Shown: piece by piece, positions 16,773 to 23,948 of the stretch
Position numbering within the stretch: the stretch's first letter is position 1
Layout: every line of letters starts with the position of its first letter
Origin: JBDHTS01 sp044220535
GTDB lineage: Bacteria > Pseudomonadota > Alphaproteobacteria > Micavibrionales > Micavibrionaceae
Direction of reading: 5' to 3'
DNA length: 36,153 bases
NCBI GenBank assembly: GCA_044220535.1
Contig: JBGAQU010000017.1
Span: forward strand, 1-36,153
Translations under genes and position numbers: made by a program
Notes under the pieces: generated by a model
Seen by the model: the letters and a program-made list of their open reading frames with translations, nothing else
What the model was told of the DNA's origin: nothing
Database searches by the model: none

Positions 16773-17257
16773 AACCAGCGTTTCACGTCGCCGCGGTAAT
16801 TCTGGTAGTCGTCCCCGAACGTATCATGCATACGGTCTTCCTCCGCCGGCACGGCATAATGGGTAATGTAATAAAGCAGGCCGGGCAGAACCAGCAACGC
16901 CATGGCCACGTCCATCAGGACGGCCATGCCAATATAAACAATCGTCAGCGATATATAGAGCGGGTTGCGGGTAAAGGCATAGACATTGCCCTTTAACAAT
17001 ACGTCGCCGTCTTTCTGGGCAGGGGATATGCCATGCATCCCTAAAAAGCGGATGGTTAAATACATAAGCGAACCGCCTGTCGTAATGATCACCATGCCCA
17101 GAAAAAACTGCGTCCAGAAATAAAACAGCGACAGGTTGATCGCCAGGCCCAGGATAAAATTCAGAACAAACGCGGCGGCGAAGACAGCGCCGTACAATTC
17201 AAATGGATTGTTCAGGATGCGGTCTTTGTAAATTTCCAGCGTATTATTGTTTTCAAA
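16769..17257 (-). CDS. Isoprenylcysteine carboxyl methyltransferase-like membrane protein
   Basis: A 162-residue membrane protein of the ICMT/PEMT-like methyltransferase group. These integral enzymes methylate lipids or small molecules with SAM; bacterial substrates are mostly unknown. The C-terminal half shows the family signature: a GNVYAFTRNPLYISLTIVYI segment (the RNPxY motif), a further helix pair, then a polar EEDRMHDTFGDDYQNYRGDV block ending in KRWF. Four to five membrane helices are apparent. The start is ATG 17257, preceded by CAGGG; a TTG at 17281 would add eight residues. Identification at family level is good. Confidence 0.85.
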   Translation of the reverse strand, partial: FENNNTLEIYKDRILNNPFELYGAVFAAAFVLNFILGLAINLSLFYFWTQFFLGMVIITTGGSLMYLTIRFLGMHGISPAQKDGDVLLKGNVYAFTRNPLYISLTIVYIGMAVLMDVAMALLVLPGLLYYITHYAVPAEEDRMHDTFGDDYQNYRGDVKRWF

Positions 17258-17298
17258 CATGATTGGACCCTGCCAGTTCAAACCAATGTTATACCAAT

Positions 17299-17331
17299 AA
17301 AAAAGGGCGCAGCCAATGCTGCGCCCTTTTT
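17299..17331 (-). terminator. Rho-independent terminator of the Thr-rich lipoprotein gene
   Basis: Arms GGGCGCAGC (17305-17313) and GCTGCGCCC (17318-17326) around CAAT, flanked by A6 and T5. On the - strand it comes 14 nt after the stop at 17345 and ends in T6. It separates the lipoprotein gene from the methyltransferase gene. Confidence 0.9.
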
Positions 17332-17344
17332 GCGATCTTGTAGA

Positions 17345-17881
17345 TTACTGTGCCGGGGCAGGAGTCGGGGCCGGGGTGGCTTCCGGCTGGTCGCCTTTTT
17401 TGTCGGCTTCGCTGCTCATGCTGTCAAAGCTGGGGGCAGTTTCGGTCGATGCACCGTCAGCAGGCGGCGTGGTTGTGGTCGTGGTGCCGTCCGGGGACGT
17501 TGTGGTCGCGGTGCCATCCGGGGTTACAGTGGTGGACGTGCCAACCGGGGATGTCGTGGTGGTCGTGCCATCCGGAGCAACGGTCGTGACAGGCGCTGCG
17601 CCATCGGCAGGTGCGGCCATCGAGCCGGTGCTGCTGAATTCAACAGCAGGGGCCGGAGCCGCTTCGGTTGTGGCAGCAGGCGCCATCGCCGTGCCCTCAG
17701 CCGCAGGGGTCGTGGCAGCTGTGTCAGCAGCCGGAGCCATCGTGGTGCTTTCGGTTGTTGTAGTGGTGGTTGTCTCAGTGCTCTCTTCTTTTTTGCCGCA
17801 AGCGGACAGGGTCAGAGCAAGGCCAGCAACAGCGGTTGCAAGCACGAGTGTTTTTACAGTGGCTTTATTGTTGTTTTTCAT
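17345..17881 (-). CDS. Thr/Pro/Ala-rich predicted lipoprotein
   Basis: A 178-residue protein with a lipoprotein signal (VLATAVAGLALTLSAC, lipobox LSAC), followed by GKKEES and then almost pure low complexity. It has Thr runs (ETTTTTTTESTT), Ala/Pro stretches, and several copies of a unit like VAPDGTTTTTSP / VTPDGTATTTSP / TSPDGTTTTTTPP. No globular domain is evident. It is probably an extended, surface- or periplasm-exposed tether. AAAAGG precedes the ATG at 17881. The repeats could change length by slippage. The complementary strand reads as Val/Gly-rich open frames, which I regard as shadows. Confidence 0.75.
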   Translation of the reverse strand: MKNNNKATVKTLVLATAVAGLALTLSACGKKEESTETTTTTTTESTTMAPAADTAATTPAAEGTAMAPAATTEAAPAPAVEFSSTGSMAAPADGAAPVTTVAPDGTTTTTSPVGTSTTVTPDGTATTTSPDGTTTTTTPPADGASTETAPSFDSMSSEADKKGDQPEATPAPTPAPAQ

Positions 17882-18183
17882 GGCGTTACCTTTTCTTCTT
17901 CATTTAACATCTTGGTGTTGCAGGTCCGGACGCCACGCGGGGCCTCCATCATAAGGGGACTCCTTTACCCTGAAACGCCGCCAGAGCAAAGAAAACAATT
18001 GTGGAAAAATTGTGTTAAGAGCCATTCATAATCCCTTTTACCGGCACGGCTTTCCGCTTTCATGTCCTTGAATTCAGACCCTCTGGAAAACGCAAAAACC
18101 TTTCGCCGGACGGGTTAACATTGCCGCTGCGCCATGATACCCTGCCGTCCGGCAATGAACCTTTAAACACAGGAACCGGACCC
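17882..18183. other. 302-nt intergenic region between divergent genes
   Basis: This space holds the leader of the - strand lipoprotein (AAAAGG near its ATG) and the upstream region of yggT on the + strand. I see no additional gene, clear RNA or convincing promoter hexamers. Confidence 0.5.
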
Positions 18184-18465
18184 ATGCCTTTCCTTGGCCA
18201 TCTTTTAATTATGCTGCTCGATATATATGAATGGATTGTCGTCATCACGGCGGTGGTCAGCTGGCTGATCGCGTTTGAGGTCATCAGCGAGGCCAATACA
18301 CAGACGCAAAACCTGGTCGGACTGCTCAAAAAATGCACGGACCCGGTGTTCAAGCCCTTAAGTAAATACATTCCCCCGATCGGCGGAATCGACATTACCC
18401 CGATCATCGTGATCATCCTGATCGAGATCCTGAAGGAGATTATCGTTCGCGTCATTATCTTCTAA
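18184..18465 (+). CDS. YggT-family membrane protein
   Basis: A 93-residue member of the YggT family: small inner-membrane proteins with two hydrophobic segments, implicated in osmotic tolerance or membrane organisation in some bacteria. The sequence has LLIMLLDIYEWIVVITAVVS, the conserved loop ending in CTDPVFKPLSKYIPPIGGID, and the second hydrophobic segment ITPIIVIILIEILKEII. ATG 18184 has AGGA 9 nt upstream; the frame is open back to 18121 but the added residues are not YggT-like. folD starts 4 nt after its stop, so they are probably cotranscribed. The DUF167 gene that often sits between the two is missing here. Confidence 0.88.
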   Translation: MPFLGHLLIMLLDIYEWIVVITAVVSWLIAFEVISEANTQTQNLVGLLKKCTDPVFKPLSKYIPPIGGIDITPIIVIILIEILKEIIVRVIIF

Positions 18466-18469
18466 ACCC

Positions 18470-19318
18470 ATGCCCGCGACCCTGATCAACGGCAAGGATG
18501 TGGCGACCTGCCTGCGCGACGATATCGCGGCGCAGGCCTCTGCCTTAAAAGTCAAAGGCATCACGCCAGGCCTTGCCGTGATCCTGGTCGGGGAAGACCC
18601 GGCCAGCCAGATTTATGTGCGCGGCAAGATCACCGCCTGCGAAAGGGCGGGAATCGCCAGCTTTGAATACAAGCCTACTGCCGATGTTACGGAACCCGAA
18701 TTGCTGAAGCTGATCGGCGAGCTGAACCGCGACCCCGCCGTCCACGGCATTTTGCTGCAGCTTCCCCTGCCCGGCCATCTTGATGAAACCAAAATGATCC
18801 TGGCCATCGACCCGGCCAAGGATGTGGACGGGCTACATCCCATGAATGCGGGCCGCCTGATGGCTGGTCTGCCCGGCCCCGTCCCCTGCACACCGCAGGG
18901 CAGTGTGATGTTGATTAAGCAAATCCGCAAAGACCTAACCGGGATGCATGCCGTGGTGATCGGCAGATCGCTGCTGTTCGGCAAACCCATGGCACAACTG
19001 TTGCTGGCGGAAAATTGCACCGTCACGCACTGCCATTCCAAATCGAAAGACCTGCCTTCCCTTTGCCGCCAGGCCGATATCCTGGTTGCCGCCGTGGGCC
19101 GCGCTGCAATGGTAAAGGCCGATTGGGTGAAGCCTGGCGCCATCGTTATCGATGTCGGCATCAACCGGCTGGATGACGGCAAGGTCGTCGGGGATGTGGA
19201 TTTCGATGCGGTTAAAGAGGTCGCGGGCGCCATTACGCCCGTACCCGGCGGGGTCGGGCCGATGACGATTGCCTGCCTGCTGGCCAATACGGTAAAGGCC
19301 GCAAGCCTTTCCAAATAA
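18470..19318 (+). CDS. folD: Methylenetetrahydrofolate dehydrogenase/cyclohydrolase
   Basis: FolD is bifunctional: it oxidises 5,10-methylene-THF to methenyl-THF with NADP and hydrolyses it to 10-formyl-THF, supplying purine and formyl-Met synthesis. The 282-residue length is normal. Catalytic Tyr49 and Lys53 lie in SQIYVRGKITAC. The substrate loop is GILLQLPLPGH followed by PAKDVDGLHP. The nucleotide-binding segment is VVIGRSLLFGKPMAQLLL, with SLLF where most homologues have SNIV-like residues. The C-terminal PVPGGVGPMTIACLL is intact. It follows yggT by 4 nt. Confidence 0.97.
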   Translation: MPATLINGKDVATCLRDDIAAQASALKVKGITPGLAVILVGEDPASQIYVRGKITACERAGIASFEYKPTADVTEPELLKLIGELNRDPAVHGILLQLPLPGHLDETKMILAIDPAKDVDGLHPMNAGRLMAGLPGPVPCTPQGSVMLIKQIRKDLTGMHAVVIGRSLLFGKPMAQLLLAENCTVTHCHSKSKDLPSLCRQADILVAAVGRAAMVKADWVKPGAIVIDVGINRLDDGKVVGDVDFDAVKEVAGAITPVPGGVGPMTIACLLANTVKAASLSK

Positions 19319-19380
19319 TATTGAAAACTGCCTTTGATTTTTGCTGCCATGCAAAAATAGGGATATCTGCCGTTCATTTA

Positions 19381-19410
19381 TTGCATGACTTGGTGGTTTT
19401 GCATTATCAT
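19381..19410 (+). promoter_or_regulatory. Possible sigma70-type promoter
   Basis: TTGCAT (19381-19386) and TATCAT (19405-19410) with an 18-nt spacer lie 26 nt before the ATG at 19436. The match is imperfect and chosen by eye, so certainty is low. Confidence 0.25.
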
Positions 19411-19435
19411 TCCCTAAAATATGGGGAAATAAAAA

Positions 19436-20647
19436 ATGTCTGGGAATGTTACGGATTTACTCGATTCACGCATCAGGGCCATCCTTGAACAGGCGGCGCA
19501 GCTGCCGGATTCAGGTTCTCCCGGATCGGCTGCGATCAGAAAACAATTCATGGCCGCCTGCGCGCAGATTGAAACAGCCCTGAAAAGAAAAGATGATCTT
19601 AACAATAAACTCTCCGCCTATGATCAGAAATCAAGGCAGATTTTAAGCCAGTTGAATGATCCGGAATGGGGTCCTGTAGGACAGGCGGCTTTGAGCACCG
19701 CGGCTGAATGCCACGTTCAGGAACGCGTACGTCCGTGCGTTTACGCATCAGACTATGATGATAAAGAAGAACCTTATCTCCCAACTTATGCCAGCTTCAG
19801 TTTTGATCCGGATGAATACGGTTTGGTCAATGCGATCAATATCGACCCCGTCAACACCACGTTCTCGCGGCTGTTCCGCGGCAAGGTTCATGAGCTTGTC
19901 CATGCGACAGCCCTTGCTAAATCCCCTGTATTACATGCATCGCCATGGAACCCCGCAACGGACGTCGTTCTTTGCCCGCGTGATTTCGTGCGCGTGATCC
20001 TATTAAGCGAACGGGACGCCTACGCGAAAGAGCCATGGCTTTGCCATCTGGCGCGGCCATTCCTTCCGGATATTGACGTGACGTGCGACAATGCGCCGGT
20101 CAAACCCCGGTGGTTCAAGGATATGAAGGAGATCGGTGGCAAACTGCCTTTCCTTCTGCAAAAAGCAGCCATCGATAGCCTGGACATCCAGCATAAATCC
20201 GAGTTGGGTGTCATTAAAACCTACAAGGATCATTATATAAGGTGGGCTTTAGAGGCTTATAAGAAAGCGTTGGATATCCGCGAACAAAAGAAAATGCCTA
20301 TACCAACCTGCGTCAGGCTGGAAGACGAAGACATTCTTTCCGTCGGTGATTCCTATGGACCCAACGTTTTCAAGGATCAAAGCGGTCGCCTGATTGACGT
20401 TTACAGGGAAATACCGGAGTTCACTAAAGAACAGCAAGTCTTGATCGATGCGCTGAATAAGCGCCTTGGCATTAATTTCAGCGAAGACCGTCTGCGGAAT
20501 ACCCTGGGTACATATTTGCAATCCACAGGTAGAACTAAGGCGGAGTATCTCCATGATTCTAATAATCAGGGCGCCGTAAAAATCACCGAAAAACCAGCAC
20601 CAAAACTGGAAGTTATCGCAGGCGGATTGGATGGCGGGCCGGCATAG
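19436..20647 (+). CDS. Putative HExxH metallopeptidase-like protein C
   Basis: A 403-residue soluble protein without signal peptide. It contains HELVH (His152-Glu153-His156) in FRGKVHELVHATALAK, and about 35 residues later the motif SERDAYAKE (Glu192, Asp194). An HExxH followed by ExDA is the layout of gluzincin-type zinc peptidases. The N-terminal part (residues 10-70) is helical. The C-terminal third holds a tract beginning LGINFSEDRLRNTLGTYLQS that resembles a small helical module. I cannot assign a named family with confidence. The next gene, 19 nt downstream, encodes a second HExxH/ExDA protein, so the two form an operon. Confidence 0.65.
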   Translation: MSGNVTDLLDSRIRAILEQAAQLPDSGSPGSAAIRKQFMAACAQIETALKRKDDLNNKLSAYDQKSRQILSQLNDPEWGPVGQAALSTAAECHVQERVRPCVYASDYDDKEEPYLPTYASFSFDPDEYGLVNAINIDPVNTTFSRLFRGKVHELVHATALAKSPVLHASPWNPATDVVLCPRDFVRVILLSERDAYAKEPWLCHLARPFLPDIDVTCDNAPVKPRWFKDMKEIGGKLPFLLQKAAIDSLDIQHKSELGVIKTYKDHYIRWALEAYKKALDIREQKKMPIPTCVRLEDEDILSVGDSYGPNVFKDQSGRLIDVYREIPEFTKEQQVLIDALNKRLGINFSEDRLRNTLGTYLQSTGRTKAEYLHDSNNQGAVKITEKPAPKLEVIAGGLDGGPA

Positions 20648-20666
20648 ATAAAATCGAGGACTGCAA

Positions 20667-21506
20667 ATGAACCTTACCGATTATTTCGGCACTATTTCAG
20701 GTTTATGCAATGCCATGCTTCTGCACAAGGATCCAAAGTCAGAAGCAGTCGATGAAGTAAAATTCTCTTCAGAAATCGATATGCTGAACAAGCTGACAAA
20801 GCTCGTTTCATTCTCCCCTGCTTATAATCGCATGCACGAAAACATGATGGCGCGCCTGAAAAACCGATTGGAAAGCGATCGGGATTTTCAATTCAGGGCC
20901 AGCCAGTGGAAAAGCATGTCGCCGGATCAGCGGCTTAGCCTCATGGAAACGCTGGCCAGGCATCAGGCGATCATTCAGGAAAAAATCTACAGCATACCTG
21001 TCCACTCCACGCCTTATGACTGGCTGGATGAAGATGAAAAACTTCTTGGCAAAACCAAAACCAAAATTTTTGATATAAACCACCAAAACGATAAAACATT
21101 TCTCAATCGCTATATGCTTGAAAACTGTTCTCTCGCGGAAGCGATGCATATTGCCACGCATGAACAGACACATATTTTTCACATCTGGATGTGTCGAGCG
21201 TTCCTGAACAATATGATCAAAAAAGATCATGCTCTATATAAAGATTACAACCTGATTACTCATGCGAAATGCAACAGAGGCTATATTCCATCCAGTATAA
21301 ATACGCCTTACTGGTTGCAGTTTGATGAAATAGATGCAGAAAAAGCCGGCTTGTTCTTTAAGGAGTATGGCAAGCGGATTCAAACAAAGACTCTGCCTCG
21401 GCAGTCGCCCAATATGCTGGCATGGGCCGCCGGGATTGCGTTAACGACTGCGGCCATAGGCCTTATTACCCAATCACGCAAGCCTGCGCCCATCTATCCA
21501 TATTAA
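20667..21506 (+). CDS. Putative HExxH metallopeptidase-like protein D with C-terminal membrane helix
   Basis: A 279-residue protein with HEQTH (His165-Glu166-His169) in MHIATHEQTHIFHIW, and 52 residues later DEIDAEKAG (Glu221, Asp223). This is the same HExxH...ExDA order as the gene 19 nt upstream. A single hydrophobic segment near the C-terminus (MLAWAAGIALTTAAIGLI) followed by a short basic/proline tail suggests a tail-anchored membrane protein with the catalytic domain in the cytoplasm. GAGGA precedes the ATG. Family unknown; peptidase activity is inferred from motifs only. It converges with icd, whose stop lies 2 nt away. Confidence 0.65.
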   Translation: MNLTDYFGTISGLCNAMLLHKDPKSEAVDEVKFSSEIDMLNKLTKLVSFSPAYNRMHENMMARLKNRLESDRDFQFRASQWKSMSPDQRLSLMETLARHQAIIQEKIYSIPVHSTPYDWLDEDEKLLGKTKTKIFDINHQNDKTFLNRYMLENCSLAEAMHIATHEQTHIFHIWMCRAFLNNMIKKDHALYKDYNLITHAKCNRGYIPSSINTPYWLQFDEIDAEKAGLFFKEYGKRIQTKTLPRQSPNMLAWAAGIALTTAAIGLITQSRKPAPIYPY

Positions 21507-21507
21507 A

Positions 21508-22953
21508 TCATTCGCCCTGCGACGCCGTAAACCCTGGCTTGCCATCAAAATTGTAGAGATTTTCAACCTTGATCACGTCCAGCTTCGCGCAAACGGCGTT
21601 CAGCAGGCCGATCATGTTTTGCGGCGTGGTTTTACCGTTACCTATGAACCGCAGGCGCCAGTGATCGACGCAGAAGGTTTCAGGCTGGCCGTCGGGCCAG
21701 ACTTTTGTGCCGCGGTTGGAAAGTGAATCCAGTTTCAGGCCTTCGCACTCCAGCGGCTGGACCAATTTCGCCAGCGCATCGGCGTTGCCTTTGTCCCAGT
21801 CGATAAAGAAGTCGACGCCGATCAAGTCTTTCTTCGCATGCACGCGCGGTTTCAACGGCGGCATTTTCATCGCGCCGGACGCACCGCCTTTTGTATAAAC
21901 GACAGGGCGCATTTTCTCAGGCTTCTTGCCCAGACGCGCAATCACGGCGCGGCCGAATGCATCCGTGCCGACTTTTTCCTTACTCTGGTCGGCGCGGTAA
22001 ATATCGCCAGTGTGAATACCGTCTTCAATGGTTTTCAGCCACGCGTTATGCACGCGCTCAGCCACTTCGTTCTGGCCGATATGCGTCAGCATCATGATGG
22101 AGCCGAGCAGCAGGCCCGACGGGTTGGCGATGCCCTTGCCTGCAATATCGGGCGCGGAACCGTGGATGGCTTCGAACATGCCGAAATCCGTGCCGACATT
22201 GGACGATCCGCCAAGGCCGACCGAGCCAGTCACTTCGGCCGCGATGTCGGAAATGATATCGCCATACAGGTTTTCCGTGACGATCACGTCGAACATATCC
22301 GGTTTCGCCGCGATCTTGGCGGAACCGATATCGATGATCATGAAATTCTTTTCGATGTCGGGGTAATCTTCGCCGATTTCATCGAAGACCCGGTGGAACA
22401 GGCCATCGGCCATTTTCATGATGTTGTCTTTTGCCATGCACGTGACCTTTTTCCGGCCATTGCTGCGCGCGTATTCGAAGGCATAGCGGATAATGCGTTC
22501 GGAGCCCTGACGCGTGATGATCTTCACGGCCTCCACCGCGTCCTGCGTGTGGCGGTATTCGATGCCGCCGTAAATATCTTCCTCATTCTCCCGCACGATC
22601 ACCATGTCCATGGTCGGGAAATTGGTTTCAACGTATGGCGCATAGGCAACGCAGGGGCGCACATTGGCGAACAGGCCCAAGGATTTCCTCACCGTCACGT
22701 TCAGGCTTTTAAACCCGCCGCCCTGCGGCGTGGTAATGGGGGATTTCAGAAAAACTTTGGTCCTGCGCAGGCTGTCCCACGAACTGTTTTCAATCCCGGT
22801 CTTGCAGCCGCGTTCATACACGGCCTTGCCGATCTCGATCTCCTCAATATCCAGCGCGGCCCCCGCTTCTTCAAGGATGCGCAGCGTCTGCTCCATGATT
22901 TCAGGGCCGATGCCATCGCCCTTGGCGACGGTGATTGCGGTTTTATTGGACAT
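21508..22953 (-). CDS. icd: Isocitrate dehydrogenase, long (Rickettsia-type) form
   Basis: The enzyme oxidatively decarboxylates isocitrate to 2-oxoglutarate, the step after aconitase. Visible family features are AKGDGIGPEIM at the N-terminus, substrate-binding SLNVTVRKSLGLFANVRPCV, VIVRENEEDIYGGIEYRHTQ, the metal-site block DVIVTENLYGDIISDIAAEV, and EAIHGSAPDIAGKGIANPSG. A ~140-residue C-terminal extension beyond the catalytic fold gives 481 residues, as in Rickettsia-like enzymes and unlike E. coli Icd (416). NADP use is likely from the class but cannot be proven by eye. GGAG lies 9 nt before the ATG at 22953. Confidence 0.95.
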   Translation of the reverse strand: MSNKTAITVAKGDGIGPEIMEQTLRILEEAGAALDIEEIEIGKAVYERGCKTGIENSSWDSLRRTKVFLKSPITTPQGGGFKSLNVTVRKSLGLFANVRPCVAYAPYVETNFPTMDMVIVRENEEDIYGGIEYRHTQDAVEAVKIITRQGSERIIRYAFEYARSNGRKKVTCMAKDNIMKMADGLFHRVFDEIGEDYPDIEKNFMIIDIGSAKIAAKPDMFDVIVTENLYGDIISDIAAEVTGSVGLGGSSNVGTDFGMFEAIHGSAPDIAGKGIANPSGLLLGSIMMLTHIGQNEVAERVHNAWLKTIEDGIHTGDIYRADQSKEKVGTDAFGRAVIARLGKKPEKMRPVVYTKGGASGAMKMPPLKPRVHAKKDLIGVDFFIDWDKGNADALAKLVQPLECEGLKLDSLSNRGTKVWPDGQPETFCVDHWRLRFIGNGKTTPQNMIGLLNAVCAKLDVIKVENLYNFDGKPGFTASQGE

Positions 22954-22984
22954 GTTCGGATTCTCCGGAGGAAGGAATAAGGCG

Positions 22985-23001
22985 TTGTTGCATCACAACA
23001 A
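22985..23001. promoter_or_regulatory. Short palindrome upstream of icd
   Basis: TTGTTG-CATCA-CAACAA is a perfect 6-nt inverted repeat 32 nt upstream of the icd start. It may be a regulator-binding site or chance. Confidence 0.25.
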
Positions 23002-23159
23002 TACCCTAGAATCCTTGTTCAAAGGTTAATGCAATAAAAAGCTTGAAGAATAAGCTAAAACAGTATATTAAATATTATGTAATTAATAAGGATTGTTAAT
23101 GGACACTCAAGCTAGCAGTTTTTCGTTCGTCCTCTTTAGCGAATGCCACAGACATTCTA

Positions 23160-23519
23160 TTGGGCGAACTATTTAAAATTTCAATATATGATGTCTTAGA
23201 ACGAGCCGCTCAAATTTTGAGAGGCGAAAGGCATGCTTTAGGTTATGAAGCATATTGCCAAACACTTAGAGCAAATCCTGATAAAATCGCACCGGTTCAT
23301 TATGTTTATCTTTATGCAGAGGCTTATGCTGGCAGCGTTTCCTCAGAAAAGGTCCGGAAAGATTTTCCTGACGCAAAACGCTTAGCTCAATACTTGATTG
23401 ATCATACGAATAGAGATCACCAGTATCTTATGCGCACTTTAGGAATTGATTTTAACTCCAATTATTCTGAAGAACGGCACAACGAACCATCTGTACCGGG
23501 TTTAATACATTCCATGTAA
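23160..23519 (+). CDS. Hypothetical AT-rich gene, start uncertain
   Basis: No family recognised. The frame is open from 23100 and ends at 23519. The first usual start codon is a TTG at 23160 without a convincing ribosome site, giving 119 residues (MGELFKISIYDVLERAAQIL...). A good-looking ATG at 23099 lies in another frame and reads only 25 codons, so a one-base frameshift near 23150 could have separated it from the rest. The product is soluble with helical segments, and its base composition is clearly more AT-rich than neighbouring core genes. A terminator follows at once. Confidence 0.5.
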   Translation: MGELFKISIYDVLERAAQILRGERHALGYEAYCQTLRANPDKIAPVHYVYLYAEAYAGSVSSEKVRKDFPDAKRLAQYLIDHTNRDHQYLMRTLGIDFNSNYSEERHNEPSVPGLIHSM

Positions 23520-23547
23520 AAAAATCCCAGGCGGCCTGGGATCTTTT
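23520..23547. terminator. Bidirectional terminator
   Basis: ATCCCAGG-CGG-CCTGGGAT with A5 before and CTTTT after, placed between the convergent stops at 23519 and 23556. Confidence 0.85.
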
Positions 23548-23555
23548 AAATTAGC

Positions 23556-23825
23556 TTAATTGGCCAGAGTAAGCTGCGGTTGTTCTTCCCCGTGCAGATA
23601 TCTCAGGAAGCCTTCAACCGTACCTTCGCCGTCCCTGCTCTCTATGTAAGCAGCAGCATCTTCGAACACTGTCTTGCCAATACCAACACCCTGCTCAATT
23701 CTGTCACAAATTTCATAAATACCCAGACCCATTATGCTTTCGACCAGAACTTTCCCTGCCTTGGCCGAAGCCCTGAACGCATCGGCAAGTTTTTTACGGT
23801 TTTCAGCTGTATTGTCGAATGTCAT
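23556..23825 (-). CDS. Hypothetical protein, 89 aa
   Basis: No family recognised. It is a small soluble, helical protein: MTFDNTAENRKKLADAFRAS, then KVLVESIMGLGIYEICDRI, then EDAAAYIESRDGEGTVEGFL. The ATG at 23825 has AGGGAAAC upstream. It is transcribed away from nhaD and ends at a shared terminator. Length, ribosome site and terminator support a real gene; role unknown. Confidence 0.6.
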   Translation of the reverse strand: MTFDNTAENRKKLADAFRASAKAGKVLVESIMGLGIYEICDRIEQGVGIGKTVFEDAAAYIESRDGEGTVEGFLRYLHGEEQPQLTLAN

Positions 23826-23948
23826 TTTTATGTTTCCCTGTTTTATTGGTTTTATAAATTTATAGTTTTACGGAATATAAAAGTAAAGAGGCTCATTCAG
23901 CTTTTATTCGCAGCACCGGGCCTTTATGATGAGGCAGTTTTAATAGAA

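Noticed and set aside
17330..18031. Arg/Gly/Cys-rich and Val/Ser-rich frames on the + strand
   Set aside because: They are antisense shadows of the Thr/Pro-rich lipoprotein gene, which has a lipobox, ribosome site and terminator on the - strand.
21838..22980. A 380-codon + strand frame opposite icd
   Set aside because: Antisense to a complete isocitrate dehydrogenase gene; no start signal or recognisable domain.
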